This document shows, piece by piece, positions 14,589 through 23,838 of a DNA stretch of 34,171 nucleotides (position 1 is the stretch's first letter; every line of letters starts with the position of its first letter). The position numbers and the translations under genes were made by a program. Where the stretch lies: IMG/VR virus record IMGVR_UViG_3300000227_000008, positions 9,326 to 43,496 of that record, one strand, 5' to 3'. The notes under the pieces were generated by a model. It saw only the letters and a list, made by a program, of their open reading frames with translations. It ran no database searches and had not been told where the DNA came from. The stretch comes from a virus.

Positions 14589-17500
14589 TATTCACCTTTC
14601 ACATAGTTTTGATTGAACTGAAGAGCATCTTCTAATAGAGCTTTCTGCTCTGGAGTAGCTGCTTGACCAATAGCGTATTGAAGTTTCTGAATACGAGCAT
14701 CGCTCACTTCACCTCGCATAGTCCCTTTTACAATGGCTTCAACCAGTTCATTGTTTCTGTATTCTTTTGGATTTTCAATAAATCCAGTGAGGTCTTTAGC
14801 AATGAGCTTCATGACATCTTCTTCCACCATCTTCCAATAATAGTCCTTCTCTCCGTTATGCTCAAAATAACTTCTCATTTTATTCAGGATAGTGTCAACT
14901 GACTTGTAAGCACCTGCTGTAGAGTCCCAACCACTGAATCCTGTGAGCATGAGTTGCTTCTTTATTTCCTGATAAATCTTCTTGCTGTCTTCCTTTACAT
15001 CATCCTCTATAGTTACTTTTACCGGCTTCTGGACGTACTTACCACTCCTTTCCTCCTTGTATGCAGCTACATCAGTTTCTTGTTGAGTATTAAGGCCAGC
15101 AAGAGCAAGCATAAACGCTTCAAACTTTGTAGCGTCTCCTTGAATAGCTCCATTCCTAGACACCATTGTCTCTAAGTTCCAAGCTGCTCTTGCTCTAAGA
15201 GTATTACTCATCTGACCAAAAATAGGGTTGAATTCAGAGATGGCTCTGGCGATTCTCTCAGGAGTGTCTAAAGGCTTGTTACCAAACAAGGCTTCCCCGG
15301 CAGCAATGGCTTGATGAAGAGCGCCCATTGCCGGGACATCATTGAGAGAGATTCCAGCTTGTCCAAGATTCAACAAGAATTCCTCAGTAGCCGTAGGGGA
15401 AAGCAAAAGTGAGATTAAAGCCGCTGAGGTGTTAACCAGCTTCCCATCACTAAGCATTGCAAAATCAGAAGAGAAATCTACATCTTGATATTCCTCTGTG
15501 ACAGCGGAAGCAATCTCATTAACAGCATGCTCCAGCATCCCTCCTTTAAGCCACCTGTCTAACTCAGGGTCAATACTAAGGCCAGACCTATCTCTCCAAT
15601 ACTCATACTGCTTGAGCATCCCTACTCCATCCAATCCATGAATCAGGAAGTTACCCAAAGCAAGTTGAATCTTCTCTTGAGGAGTGAATGCCCTGCTTCC
15701 TCCCCATTTCTCCGGGAGCATTGTGAGAGTTGCCTTGTGTTGTGCAGACTGGAATTGGAGCAAGGCTCCAAGAGAGCCATGGTTATACGGAGTGTTGCCT
15801 GCTCTGCTCCCCATGTTTAAGGACAATTGACGTGCATCTGCTGCGATAGCATCAATAACTGCCCTGTCTCTCAAATTAGCATTAGGGAATTTATCAAGAT
15901 GTCGCTTTAGAGCTACATGCCAAGTTACACCGAGGTTTAGTTTTTCACCAGCATCAAAGCCAATATAACGAAGAAGTTCAGCAGGTTTTCCTACAAAGAA
16001 GTCCCATCCTTTCTTAAACGCTCCTTTGTTTACAGAAAGTTTTTCTACTGCCTCTACCCACTGATGGCCGGACACACTCTCTCTAAACCCACTTTCTTCA
16101 AAAGCATATGCAACATCATCAGCCATCTTCCCATAGATTGCTTTGATAGCCCTCTTATCACCAGACAACAGTGCCATACCAGCAAGATAACCTTGAGCTA
16201 CAGCAGTAGGCTTAATACCAGCTAAGAACAACGGCTGAAGCCCTTGCATAATAAGCTGTCTGCCCGGATTACCAGCCATCCAGAAGTAAAACGCAAAAGC
16301 TCTTGCAGCAGTTGTTGGAGAAGAGTTAGCCAATGAGAAAGCAGCTTCCTGAATAAACTTGTTATTCGCAAAAGCAGGAGAGGTGGCTACATCAGTCATC
16401 ATCTTTGTAAAGCTGGCGTCAATAAAACTGCGCTCTGCTCCTTCAAGCATTTTAATCTGCTTAAACCACTGATGAGCCTGCTCCTTCATCTTCGTGCTGT
16501 CTGGATCAATGTTCTTAAAAGACATTTGACCAAATTCATCCGGGAAAATTGGCTGACCAATTTTATCCTTTGGCAAGAACTCTGCGTATGTATTCATGAA
16601 CCTCTGACGAAGATCAGTGGTGAGGTTACGAATAGTTTGCCTAGAAGCAAATGCTTGTACAGTGTTATACAATGCCGCAATAGGGTCTTTTACTTGCTCA
16701 GGGGCCTTACCCTTAAGCATATTGCCCCTTCTCCCGAACACAGGGCCACCATAGGACGCTGTAATGTCATCAAGGGCGTAGTTGAGAGTTCCGTTAGCTT
16801 GAAGCTCCCTAGAAAGGCGCATATCGTAATCGCCCGGATTTTCTTTCATCCATTGTTTTGCATCAGCAATGTTTCCAAAGCTTGCTACTGCTCTTCCTTC
16901 CTTGTTAGTTACAAACACATTACTGTCGTAATAGCGGGTGATGTAGCCTTCCTTATAAGGGAGCACCTGCTGAGGAAGTGTGGTTAGCTTTGTTTTCTTG
17001 CCATCAATGACAACATATTCAAACTTAACTTCCTTCGCCTCTCCATCAGCTTTCGGAATACTTCTGACTACTGGTTTTTCAAGACGGGCAATCTGCATAT
17101 CTTGTGTAGCTACAACACTCCTTCCGGTAGAAGGATTGAACACAATTTGCCCTACAACGCTGTTATTATTCTTCAGAGGACGAGCAAAGAACTCTTCCTT
17201 CGTAGAATAATTGATAACGTGCATAAAGCCATCTGCTGAAAGCTGGTTGTGACGAATAGCATTATCGCCAATGAATTGCATATCAGAAACGCTACGGAAG
17301 ATGTCCACGCCTCTTTGAACATCCTTTGGCAGAGCATCGTAAATAGCCTGCTTTTCAATCCCCACCTTGTCCTGCATTTCATTAACAGCTTTCATAACTT
17401 GATGCTGCTTAGAAGATGGCAAGCTGAGCAGAGGCTTCATGCTATCAGCGACACGAGTAGTGATCGTGTATCTGTAGTCCGTACCTCTAATCATTTTCTG

Positions 17501-19501
17501 CATTGCTTCTTTAGTGAAGATTGCTTCTGGAGGACGAATCATAGCCAAAGGCTTGAAAGGAGCTACTACTTCTCCATTAGTAAGAACAGCATCCCCATCA
17601 AGCATGAAGTTGGACATATTCTTAGTAAGAGAAGCGTCGTAGTTGTAAGGAATATCTACTTTTAAAAAGTATTCGCCAGTGTCCTTATTCTTTACAGCAC
17701 TTACGTTGTACTCTGGGAACTTGCTCTTACCAACAGCCAATGCAGCACCCGGATTGCTCCACCCATGCTCTACATTCTTTGCGTATACAGCCTGTACAGT
17801 GATGGAAGCATCTCCGTGGTTAATGGCGGAAGTACCCGGCATAAGGTGAAGATTGCCATGCTTGGCGTAATCCTCTGCCCTTGCTTTCAATTCTTCAATA
17901 ACTTTAGTTTGTTCTTCTTTACTAAGAAGATTCCACTTGGCTTCTCCTGAAAGTTGCAGAATTGTTTTATGCTCAGGCATGAGAGAAGCATAAATCTCTC
18001 CTAGTTTGTCTCCACGTGCAATAGAAGGCACTTGAGAGGCCGCTACAACCTCTGGAGTGATCTTGGTAGCCTCTTGTATAGCCTTACTGTCTACAGCGGC
18101 TGTAGCAAGCTCTGAGGCGGTTTTACGAGATGCTTCGTTAAACTCTTTAAGTAATGATTCGTATTTATAAACACTTCTCCATTTTAATGCAGCACCTGCG
18201 CCGAGAGTGGCAACATCAAGCCAATGGAAAGCGTTATGAAGAGTTTCATCTTTTACACCAAGAAGCCCTTTTCCATCGTTTCCAAGCTCTTCGCTGAATA
18301 CCTCGCTCACTCCTTGAGTAAACATCCATCGGTTAGCATCACCAATGTAGCTGCTTTTCTCTTCCATGGCTTCAATAATTTTTGCAGCCCTATAAATCCT
18401 CTCTTCACCAGAGACCGAGTTCTTCCATTCTTTGAGTTTTGCCAAATAATCAGCGGCAGTGGCAAATGACGCAAACCCTTCATCGAGTTCTGGAGCCACT
18501 TGCTGAATGACACCTCTGTAGAAAGGAAGGCTTGAGATAGGCTCAAAGAGGAGCCTAGCGACACTGGCGACATCCCCAAGAATGGAGGTCGATTCTCCAA
18601 CTCTTTCAACGCTATCAGCGGCCATAGCAGCAATAGTGTCTGAAGAGGGGTCTTTAGCAAAAAGGGACTCTAACTTAGCAGCACTAGTCAGTTTGTCCTC
18701 TTCATCATAGACAGGCGCGTTGAGCGCAACGGCTTCAAGGGCTGCATTCTTCACAGCCTCCGCTTTAGCTACATAGGACTGATAACCCTCTATCTCCAAA
18801 AGCTGTGAAGCTTCTTGTAGGAAAGCCACTTTGTCTTCAGGATGAATTGTTGGGTCATTAATCACTCTTTGCATCATCTGCCCCGTAGCTTCCTTGTCAT
18901 TGCTACGGATTTTTTCATAAGCGGAATCAAGAGTAGAATAATCACCAGACTGAAATCCTGCCTGTACCTCATTGTAAAGATCAAAAGGGTTTCCGCTAAT
19001 CATTGCCGTGTAGAGGGCGGCTTTCTGTTCAGCAGAATAACCCATCAATTGAAGAGGGACTTCAGCAGGAGAGTATTTAATAGGATTGTTGTCTGAGAGA
19101 GTAATGTCACTAGTCAGCGGAAGCTTGCCAGTGATCTTTGCAACATAGTTCTGAGTCTCTTTATAAGGAGGAACTCCTCCATATTTCTTAACTGCTCCCG
19201 GACCTGCGTTGTATGCAGCTAAAGCTAACTTTGTATCTTTAAAAGTGTCAAGCTGTTCCTTGAGATAGGAAACACCTACTTTTACATTATGTTCTGGATT
19301 CTCAGGATCATAATCAGTAAGACCAATCTTCTTGGCGACTTCTACTCCGGTCTCAGGCATCACTTGCATAAGACCACGAGCGCCTTTAGGACTTACGGCA
19401 TCAGCCTTTCCTCCGCTTTCTTGACGCAATACAGCAGCAACCAGATCGGGGTCAATTCCTTGTCTAGTCGCCTCTTCACGAGCAAAAGAAATATAGTCCA
19501 T
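14588..19501 (-). CDS. Giant internal virion protein with N-terminal lytic transglycosylase domain (1637 aa, T7 gp16-like)
   Basis: Residues 1-130 form a soluble lytic transglycosylase domain: LVAAVLRQESGGKADAVSPK (catalytic Glu 28), GARGLMQVMPETG, then LALAAYNAGPGAVKKYGG. The enzyme locally opens peptidoglycan during DNA ejection. The rest is a very long, mostly helical body with Gly/Ala-rich patches. One of these is a hydrophobic region near AFAFYFWMAGNPGRQLIMQG, which could insert in the membrane. T7 gp16 is 1318 residues, so this protein is some 300 longer. Start and stop both overlap neighbours by TAATG. Confidence 0.9.
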   Translation of the reverse strand: MDYISFAREEATRQGIDPDLVAAVLRQESGGKADAVSPKGARGLMQVMPETGVEVAKKIGLTDYDPENPEHNVKVGVSYLKEQLDTFKDTKLALAAYNAGPGAVKKYGGVPPYKETQNYVAKITGKLPLTSDITLSDNNPIKYSPAEVPLQLMGYSAEQKAALYTAMISGNPFDLYNEVQAGFQSGDYSTLDSAYEKIRSNDKEATGQMMQRVINDPTIHPEDKVAFLQEASQLLEIEGYQSYVAKAEAVKNAALEAVALNAPVYDEEDKLTSAAKLESLFAKDPSSDTIAAMAADSVERVGESTSILGDVASVARLLFEPISSLPFYRGVIQQVAPELDEGFASFATAADYLAKLKEWKNSVSGEERIYRAAKIIEAMEEKSSYIGDANRWMFTQGVSEVFSEELGNDGKGLLGVKDETLHNAFHWLDVATLGAGAALKWRSVYKYESLLKEFNEASRKTASELATAAVDSKAIQEATKITPEVVAASQVPSIARGDKLGEIYASLMPEHKTILQLSGEAKWNLLSKEEQTKVIEELKARAEDYAKHGNLHLMPGTSAINHGDASITVQAVYAKNVEHGWSNPGAALAVGKSKFPEYNVSAVKNKDTGEYFLKVDIPYNYDASLTKNMSNFMLDGDAVLTNGEVVAPFKPLAMIRPPEAIFTKEAMQKMIRGTDYRYTITTRVADSMKPLLSLPSSKQHQVMKAVNEMQDKVGIEKQAIYDALPKDVQRGVDIFRSVSDMQFIGDNAIRHNQLSADGFMHVINYSTKEEFFARPLKNNNSVVGQIVFNPSTGRSVVATQDMQIARLEKPVVRSIPKADGEAKEVKFEYVVIDGKKTKLTTLPQQVLPYKEGYITRYYDSNVFVTNKEGRAVASFGNIADAKQWMKENPGDYDMRLSRELQANGTLNYALDDITASYGGPVFGRRGNMLKGKAPEQVKDPIAALYNTVQAFASRQTIRNLTTDLRQRFMNTYAEFLPKDKIGQPIFPDEFGQMSFKNIDPDSTKMKEQAHQWFKQIKMLEGAERSFIDASFTKMMTDVATSPAFANNKFIQEAAFSLANSSPTTAARAFAFYFWMAGNPGRQLIMQGLQPLFLAGIKPTAVAQGYLAGMALLSGDKRAIKAIYGKMADDVAYAFEESGFRESVSGHQWVEAVEKLSVNKGAFKKGWDFFVGKPAELLRYIGFDAGEKLNLGVTWHVALKRHLDKFPNANLRDRAVIDAIAADARQLSLNMGSRAGNTPYNHGSLGALLQFQSAQHKATLTMLPEKWGGSRAFTPQEKIQLALGNFLIHGLDGVGMLKQYEYWRDRSGLSIDPELDRWLKGGMLEHAVNEIASAVTEEYQDVDFSSDFAMLSDGKLVNTSAALISLLLSPTATEEFLLNLGQAGISLNDVPAMGALHQAIAAGEALFGNKPLDTPERIARAISEFNPIFGQMSNTLRARAAWNLETMVSRNGAIQGDATKFEAFMLALAGLNTQQETDVAAYKEERSGKYVQKPVKVTIEDDVKEDSKKIYQEIKKQLMLTGFSGWDSTAGAYKSVDTILNKMRSYFEHNGEKDYYWKMVEEDVMKLIAKDLTGFIENPKEYRNNELVEAIVKGTMRGEVSDARIQKLQYAIGQAATPEQKALLEDALQFNQNYVKGE

Positions 19502-19929
19502 TACTTGAACACCTTCGCTATCTCTTTCTTTCCACCAAAGTCATTATAAGCTGTTGACGCAATTTGGCCGAACAAGTCTGCTTGAGCGCCATAATCAGCA
19601 GCCTTCTGACCAAACACTGCTGCTTGAGTATTGGCGTCTTGCATTTGATCAAGGAAGGAGAGATTATAACCCATTTGCTGTTGAATTCCCGCCACACCTC
19701 CTGCAATCCCTGTAGAGCCACTAACTCCTTGTGCCTCCCCTTGAGAAATGACAGAGGCTCTTGCAATACGAGCCTGCCGTACAGCTTCCCTACGCTGACG
19801 AGCATTCTCAATATCAGCCATTCTACGCTGAGCCTCAATTTGCTTCTTCTGAGCAGATGCTTGTTGTTGACTGGAATAAATAGAAGCTACTGTACCTATT
19901 ACAGTTACTGCTACTGCTACACCTGACAT
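19501..19929 (-). CDS. Internal core protein (T7 gp14-like, 142 aa)
   Basis: N-terminal hydrophobic segment (GVAVAVTVIGTVASIYSS) followed by a Gln/Arg-rich coiled-coil (QQQASAQKKQIEAQRRMADIE, seen in shorter pieces), then a Gly-rich stretch and an Ala/Gln-rich end. This layout matches the gp14-type ejection-core proteins of podoviruses, which form the outer-membrane channel. Located immediately before the transglycosylase giant, as gp14 is in relation to gp15-16 in T7. Confidence 0.72.
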   Translation of the reverse strand: MSGVAVAVTVIGTVASIYSSQQQASAQKKQIEAQRRMADIENARQRREAVRQARIARASVISQGEAQGVSGSTGIAGGVAGIQQQMGYNLSFLDQMQDANTQAAVFGQKAADYGAQADLFGQIASTAYNDFGGKKEIAKVFK

Positions 19930-20420
19930 TATTCTTCTCCTTTAACAAATAAAAATTCTTCAATCTCTTCTAAATATTCTTCAGACCATTTGCTTTCAGG
20001 GATGGAGGAAATGTTAAAGCTATTGATGAATAGGCAATCTGTATGAGCAAACCCAACTTTCTTGGTCATTGCCTCAGTGACAAAAATACCATAGTCTTCC
20101 AGCAGGGTAATTTCAGAAGCCCTTCCATCTGCGCTTATAGCAACAACTGAAATAGACCCTTGAGCAAGAATGCTTACAGATTTGAATCTATGCCTATAGC
20201 CAGTGAGAATAGTGCCAGAAGGAATGAAAGTCTCTCTAGTGTATACTCCGTCAGAGAAATAATGCTTTGTCCATGTTTCAGCTTGAGGCTGCATGGCCAT
20301 CAGTTTTTCAGTTTCTTCTGCAACGCCATATCCGTCAAAAGCAGCGAGAGGAATGAAATATTCCGCTTCTTCTTTATATAGAGCTTTCAACTCTTCATCT
20401 AAAACAGCAAGATCATTCAT
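19929..20420 (-). CDS. Cupin-like virion-region protein of unknown function (163 aa)
   Basis: The middle of the protein (YRHRFKSVSILAQGSISVVA, then LLEDYGIFVTEAMTKKVGFA) has the look of a small beta-barrel (cupin-like) domain, with a helical N-terminus (NDLAVLDEELKALYKEEAEY) and an acidic C-terminal helix. ATG 20420 is used because it overlaps the previous stop (ATGA); the frame extends to 20438 without a better start. It lies between tail tube and ejection-core genes, so it may be a structural or assembly protein. The fold call is weak. Confidence 0.6.
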   Translation of the reverse strand: MNDLAVLDEELKALYKEEAEYFIPLAAFDGYGVAEETEKLMAMQPQAETWTKHYFSDGVYTRETFIPSGTILTGYRHRFKSVSILAQGSISVVAISADGRASEITLLEDYGIFVTEAMTKKVGFAHTDCLFINSFNISSIPESKWSEEYLEEIEEFLFVKGEE

Positions 20421-20709
20421 TCCACACAACCTGTTCAAATTCCTTCTGCTCTACGGAAGGATGGTCACAATACACAATTTCGCCAGTCTTTTTAAAGCCA
20501 AGAGAAGAGAGGTATTTCCAATGCTTATCATTATGAATGAAGGCATATACAGGTTCTTTCTGCATCTTCAAATAATGCAGAGTTTCTTTCTTGGCTTGCT
20601 TGCTATATTCCTTATATTGAATATGCCCGTAAAGCTTTCCATCAGCCTGCCTAGTGCAATGAATGATGAACCATTTGTTCTCATATGTCTTTTCTACATA
20701 ATGACTCAT
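20413..20709 (-). CDS. GNAT-like acetyltransferase-fold protein in the tail/core block (98 aa)
   Basis: Reads MSHYVEKTYENKWFIIHCTR, then PVYAFIHNDKHWKYLSSLGF with KKTGEIVYCDH. The pattern of a helix and 'Y..sLGFk.tG' ending is the C-terminal signature of GNAT folds, as in the small T7 gp13-type proteins next to tail genes. The acetyl-CoA loop (Q/RxxGxG/A) is not visible, so catalysis is doubtful. It overlaps the gp12-like gene end and the cupin-like gene start. Confidence 0.55.
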   Translation of the reverse strand: MSHYVEKTYENKWFIIHCTRQADGKLYGHIQYKEYSKQAKKETLHYLKMQKEPVYAFIHNDKHWKYLSSLGFKKTGEIVYCDHPSVEQKEFEQVVWNE

Positions 20710-22886
20710 ACAGCCGGTCTCCCTTCCATACTAATAGCCCATCCAAGAATGTGCATGTCCTTACCTTCTTCGCTTTCAAACTTCAGGCTCAATGCCTTAC
20801 CACGCCCTCTTAGCTTGTTCTTCGTAGTGATGACACTCTGCCCATATTTGAATGAATCGCCACTACCATAAGGCAGATAGGGACGAGTGAGCCGATAGGC
20901 TTGGAACTGTTGTCCAACTAGCCCGCCATCCAAAGAGTCCGCAAAGTCCCACCAAGCCTGTAAAAGGCATGAGGAAGGGGTAAGGTATTGGAGAGAGCCA
21001 GAAACGTCTGTAAAGCCGCTCTCCGTTCGTTTAAAGTGGCATACAATATAGTTGATTTGCTTGCTTCTCATTGTATCCCCTGCAATCTCATATCCAGTGA
21101 TGAGATAGGATGAGTAGTTTTCAGTGCCCCAATCCAAAAAAGAACTGTTTTTGTATTCTGCAAAAGTTAGCTGTTTAGAAGTTGTTATAACGACATATTT
21201 AACTTTTGGAGCAATACTGCTGTTGACAATCGTATCAATAGTGATTTGATCTCCAGTAGATGTCGTAACATTGTCACCAGAGATTGTTGTTACATTATAA
21301 GTGATTACATTGCCGCCAGAGGTAGGCAGAGAAAACGCCCCAATAATTTTGTATGTATCGCTGCTTGCTATTTCATTCTTGTAGAAAGCTTGCAATGCCA
21401 AGTCAAAAACAAGTTCTTTTGTATACCCAAACCCATCGTCGGAATAAAGCCCTCTAATCACTTTATTATGATTGTCATAGATTAGTTTGGCTTTTGTTTT
21501 AGATTCAGATGGAATGTTATCATACAAAGACTGAATAGTAGTTAAAGAGACGGATTTAGAACTGTACAAACCGTCAACAGAGCTTCCATCTCTTGAAAGG
21601 ACGTAAATCCCGCTATCCGCCCAATACATGACATTCCCTTCTACTTGTACAATAACATCAGAAGATATAGCTCCTACTTCAGTTACTTTACGAACAGCGT
21701 AATTAGTGGCTGAAAAATTACTGCCTGCTCCGTTAACTTCCCATACACCATTTCCAGCGAATACAAGCAAGCTTCCTTGGATTGCTACAAGTTTTTTGAT
21801 TACATCCACTTCAGGAATGATGATAACACCACCATCAGTGTCAATCAAATCTGAGTAGTTTTCAGAAGTTGGGTCAGCCTCTTGGTAGCACTTACCTTCA
21901 TCCCCCTCTACTTCTAAAATCTTGGAGAAGTAGATTTTACCATTATTGTTGAAAGAGGCAGATGTCGAACGAAGTCCTGCATAAAAGACTCTACCAGAAT
22001 AAAAAGCTACGCTAGAAGGTCTAGAAATATCAGTTTGTTTTGCTATTCCTTCTATGCCACTAACTGCACTTCTATCAATATCAAAAGCATCGACAATGTA
22101 ATGACCTTTCGGAGCAGGAGTATTACCAAAGTCTATGGAAGAAAGAATACTTGAATCAAAAAATCCTTCGCTATTTTTACCAAGAAACCAGATTTGAGCG
22201 TTTGATGGATATTTTTTAAATACGCTATAATAACTACTATCCCAACCAGCTACTGCTGCTCCATACGACCATCCTTGGTTATATAAATTGTATTTGTGAA
22301 GAGAGCTTAACGTGGTTGGATTTTCATTAATCTGTAACCCGTCATCCACCCCTTCAAAATCCCTAATTTTAATATAAATAGCACTTGTATAAAGATATTG
22401 ATCAGGTCCTGTTTTGTTAAACGCTATATAAAAAGGATTGATATGCCTTCCAGCAATAAACAACTTTCCTTTGCCAGCAGCAAAGCTTAAGTTAAATGTT
22501 TGCGGTAGAGAGTATTGCCCTGTTAGAAATGGGCTTATGTTTACACTAGTTACAAATGACCCGCTAACATTGCTATCAGAAATAGTGTAGATATGTACGT
22601 AAAGACCAGTTTGAATAACTGCGTAAGACTGCTGGCCTGAAGAGCTATTACTGTCCCACCTAAACACTTGATAGGCGTTGTCTTCAATATCCCCTACAAT
22701 ACCTTCCACTGCCTTTAATACAGCGTTTTCCTCAAGTTCCATACCAAGTCGCCGCTGTCTACTTCCATCCCTGTTTAGAATGAAATTAGCCTCATCAATA
22801 GAGGCATTTTCAGGAAATGTTAAAGCGTTGGCTTCTGTAATAATTCCTTTTACAAATGTGTTGTAAGCTTTATTAGCTTGTGCCAT
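20706..22886 (-). CDS. Tail tubular protein B (T7 gp12-like nozzle, 726 aa)
   Basis: Large beta-rich tail-nozzle protein. The N-terminus (KAYNTFVKGIITEANALTFP, ENASIDEANFILNRDGSRQR) matches the start of gp12-type proteins. Later parts include ISRPSSVAFYSGRVFYAGLR and VDVIKKLVAIQGSLLVFAGN, beta-propeller-like repeats typical of this family. Length is near the 794 residues of T7 gp12. ATG 22886 is preferred to GTG 22889. It follows the gp11-like gene and the overlapping gene, in the usual podovirus order. Confidence 0.9.
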   Translation of the reverse strand: MAQANKAYNTFVKGIITEANALTFPENASIDEANFILNRDGSRQRRLGMELEENAVLKAVEGIVGDIEDNAYQVFRWDSNSSSGQQSYAVIQTGLYVHIYTISDSNVSGSFVTSVNISPFLTGQYSLPQTFNLSFAAGKGKLFIAGRHINPFYIAFNKTGPDQYLYTSAIYIKIRDFEGVDDGLQINENPTTLSSLHKYNLYNQGWSYGAAVAGWDSSYYSVFKKYPSNAQIWFLGKNSEGFFDSSILSSIDFGNTPAPKGHYIVDAFDIDRSAVSGIEGIAKQTDISRPSSVAFYSGRVFYAGLRSTSASFNNNGKIYFSKILEVEGDEGKCYQEADPTSENYSDLIDTDGGVIIIPEVDVIKKLVAIQGSLLVFAGNGVWEVNGAGSNFSATNYAVRKVTEVGAISSDVIVQVEGNVMYWADSGIYVLSRDGSSVDGLYSSKSVSLTTIQSLYDNIPSESKTKAKLIYDNHNKVIRGLYSDDGFGYTKELVFDLALQAFYKNEIASSDTYKIIGAFSLPTSGGNVITYNVTTISGDNVTTSTGDQITIDTIVNSSIAPKVKYVVITTSKQLTFAEYKNSSFLDWGTENYSSYLITGYEIAGDTMRSKQINYIVCHFKRTESGFTDVSGSLQYLTPSSCLLQAWWDFADSLDGGLVGQQFQAYRLTRPYLPYGSGDSFKYGQSVITTKNKLRGRGKALSLKFESEEGKDMHILGWAISMEGRPAV

Positions 22887-23281
22887 CACAAAACTCCTTT
22901 AGTTTCAAGGTAGCGTTGAATAGCATACATAGCGGCAGCTTCGGAAGTGAATTCTCCTTCAAGAGACTTAGGAAGTTCTCCACCCGGATAGAAATAAACT
23001 ACCCACGACGGATGCTTCCCATGCGGCTTTACTCGAATTTCCTTTCCATCTTCTCCATTGCTTTTGATATTAGCCACTTTAACTTCACTTTCTTCCATAG
23101 TTGGGTCGAGTGCCTTCATCTCTAGTTTTTGTTCTCCACTTTTCTCTTGCAAGCCAGATACGTTGGCGTCTGCTACGCTGCTCTTCTTTTGCGTTTGGGG
23201 CTTGCTTGATCGTGTTGAAGCTGACGCTCTTGGCTTCCGAGAGGAAGAAGGGGAAGGCTTTCGTTGGGAGGTCTGGTACAT
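22886..23281 (-). CDS. Overlapping gene between gp11- and gp12-like genes (131 aa, function unknown)
   Basis: The first 65 residues are low-complexity Ser/Lys/Gln/Arg (MYQTSQRKPSPSSSRKPRAS) and overlap the 3' end of the gp11-like gene by about 197 bases in another frame. The last 45 residues are a folded-looking domain (GKHPSWVVYFYPGGELPKSL, SEAAAMYAIQRYLETKG) after the gp11 stop. ATG 23281 has GGAAG seven bases upstream. An internal ATG at 23119 would give only a 34-base overlap but has no good ribosome site. If the longer start is used, this is overprinting in a structural operon. Confidence 0.6.
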   Translation of the reverse strand: MYQTSQRKPSPSSSRKPRASASTRSSKPQTQKKSSVADANVSGLQEKSGEQKLEMKALDPTMEESEVKVANIKSNGEDGKEIRVKPHGKHPSWVVYFYPGGELPKSLEGEFTSEAAAMYAIQRYLETKGVL

Positions 23282-23837
23282 AATTATCTTCCATTCTGAA
23301 CTCAGGAGTAAGATCACCCTGAGCAATAATCTTGCTTTGTTGAATTGTGCTGTCTACATCACTATCGTAGCTGTCGAAAATAATGTATTCGTCATCAAAC
23401 GTAGTCCAATAAGTAGGGGCTGCGTCATTCAAAATATAAAGAGTGCGGCCTGAAATATCCGTAGAATATTCTACATTATCTTTGCTGATGTCTCTTGCCA
23501 AACACAAATCAAGGAAGTCATCAGGAGCGAGATAGGTGATTTCTTTCCATTTATCTCCAGTGTCTGTAGACTTCTTGCAATTGTATCGAATATCCTTAAC
23601 TTCTGCTACATTGTCTGGAATACGGACATGAGTACGACGAGTGGTATTGGCTAAGGCAGTGAGAGTGATGAGTTGTTTGTTAGTGGGCCAAACACGATTA
23701 CTTGCAAGTTCATAATATGTATCACGAATAACGCTTGCAACTTGCAATGCCTCAGTTGTATCGGAAATGCTGTTCACTTCATCGCTGTTCATATCGCTAA
23801 GGATATTCTGAACCATTTCAAGCAAAGTCATTTTCAT
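23085..23837 (-). CDS. Tail tubular protein A (T7 gp11-like, 250 aa)
   Basis: Adapter between portal and nozzle. N-terminus MTLLEMVQNILSDMNSDEVNSI, then a helical region VASVIRDTYYELASNRVWP, central beta part and C-terminal RSRRQRIWLAREKWRTK ending GTRPNYGRK, the characteristic close of gp11-type proteins. Start 23837 or 23831; the preceding stop is two bases away. It follows the jelly-roll protein and precedes gp12, as in other podoviruses. Confidence 0.9.
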   Translation of the reverse strand: MKMTLLEMVQNILSDMNSDEVNSISDTTEALQVASVIRDTYYELASNRVWPTNKQLITLTALANTTRRTHVRIPDNVAEVKDIRYNCKKSTDTGDKWKEITYLAPDDFLDLCLARDISKDNVEYSTDISGRTLYILNDAAPTYWTTFDDEYIIFDSYDSDVDSTIQQSKIIAQGDLTPEFRMEDNYVPDLPTKAFPFFLSEAKSVSFNTIKQAPNAKEEQRSRRQRIWLAREKWRTKTRDEGTRPNYGRK

Positions 23838-23838
23838 A

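Noticed and set aside
20293-20871. A 192-codon open frame on the + strand in the late arm
   Set aside because: Antisense across three minus-strand genes whose boundaries overlap neatly; no start signal or recognisable protein.
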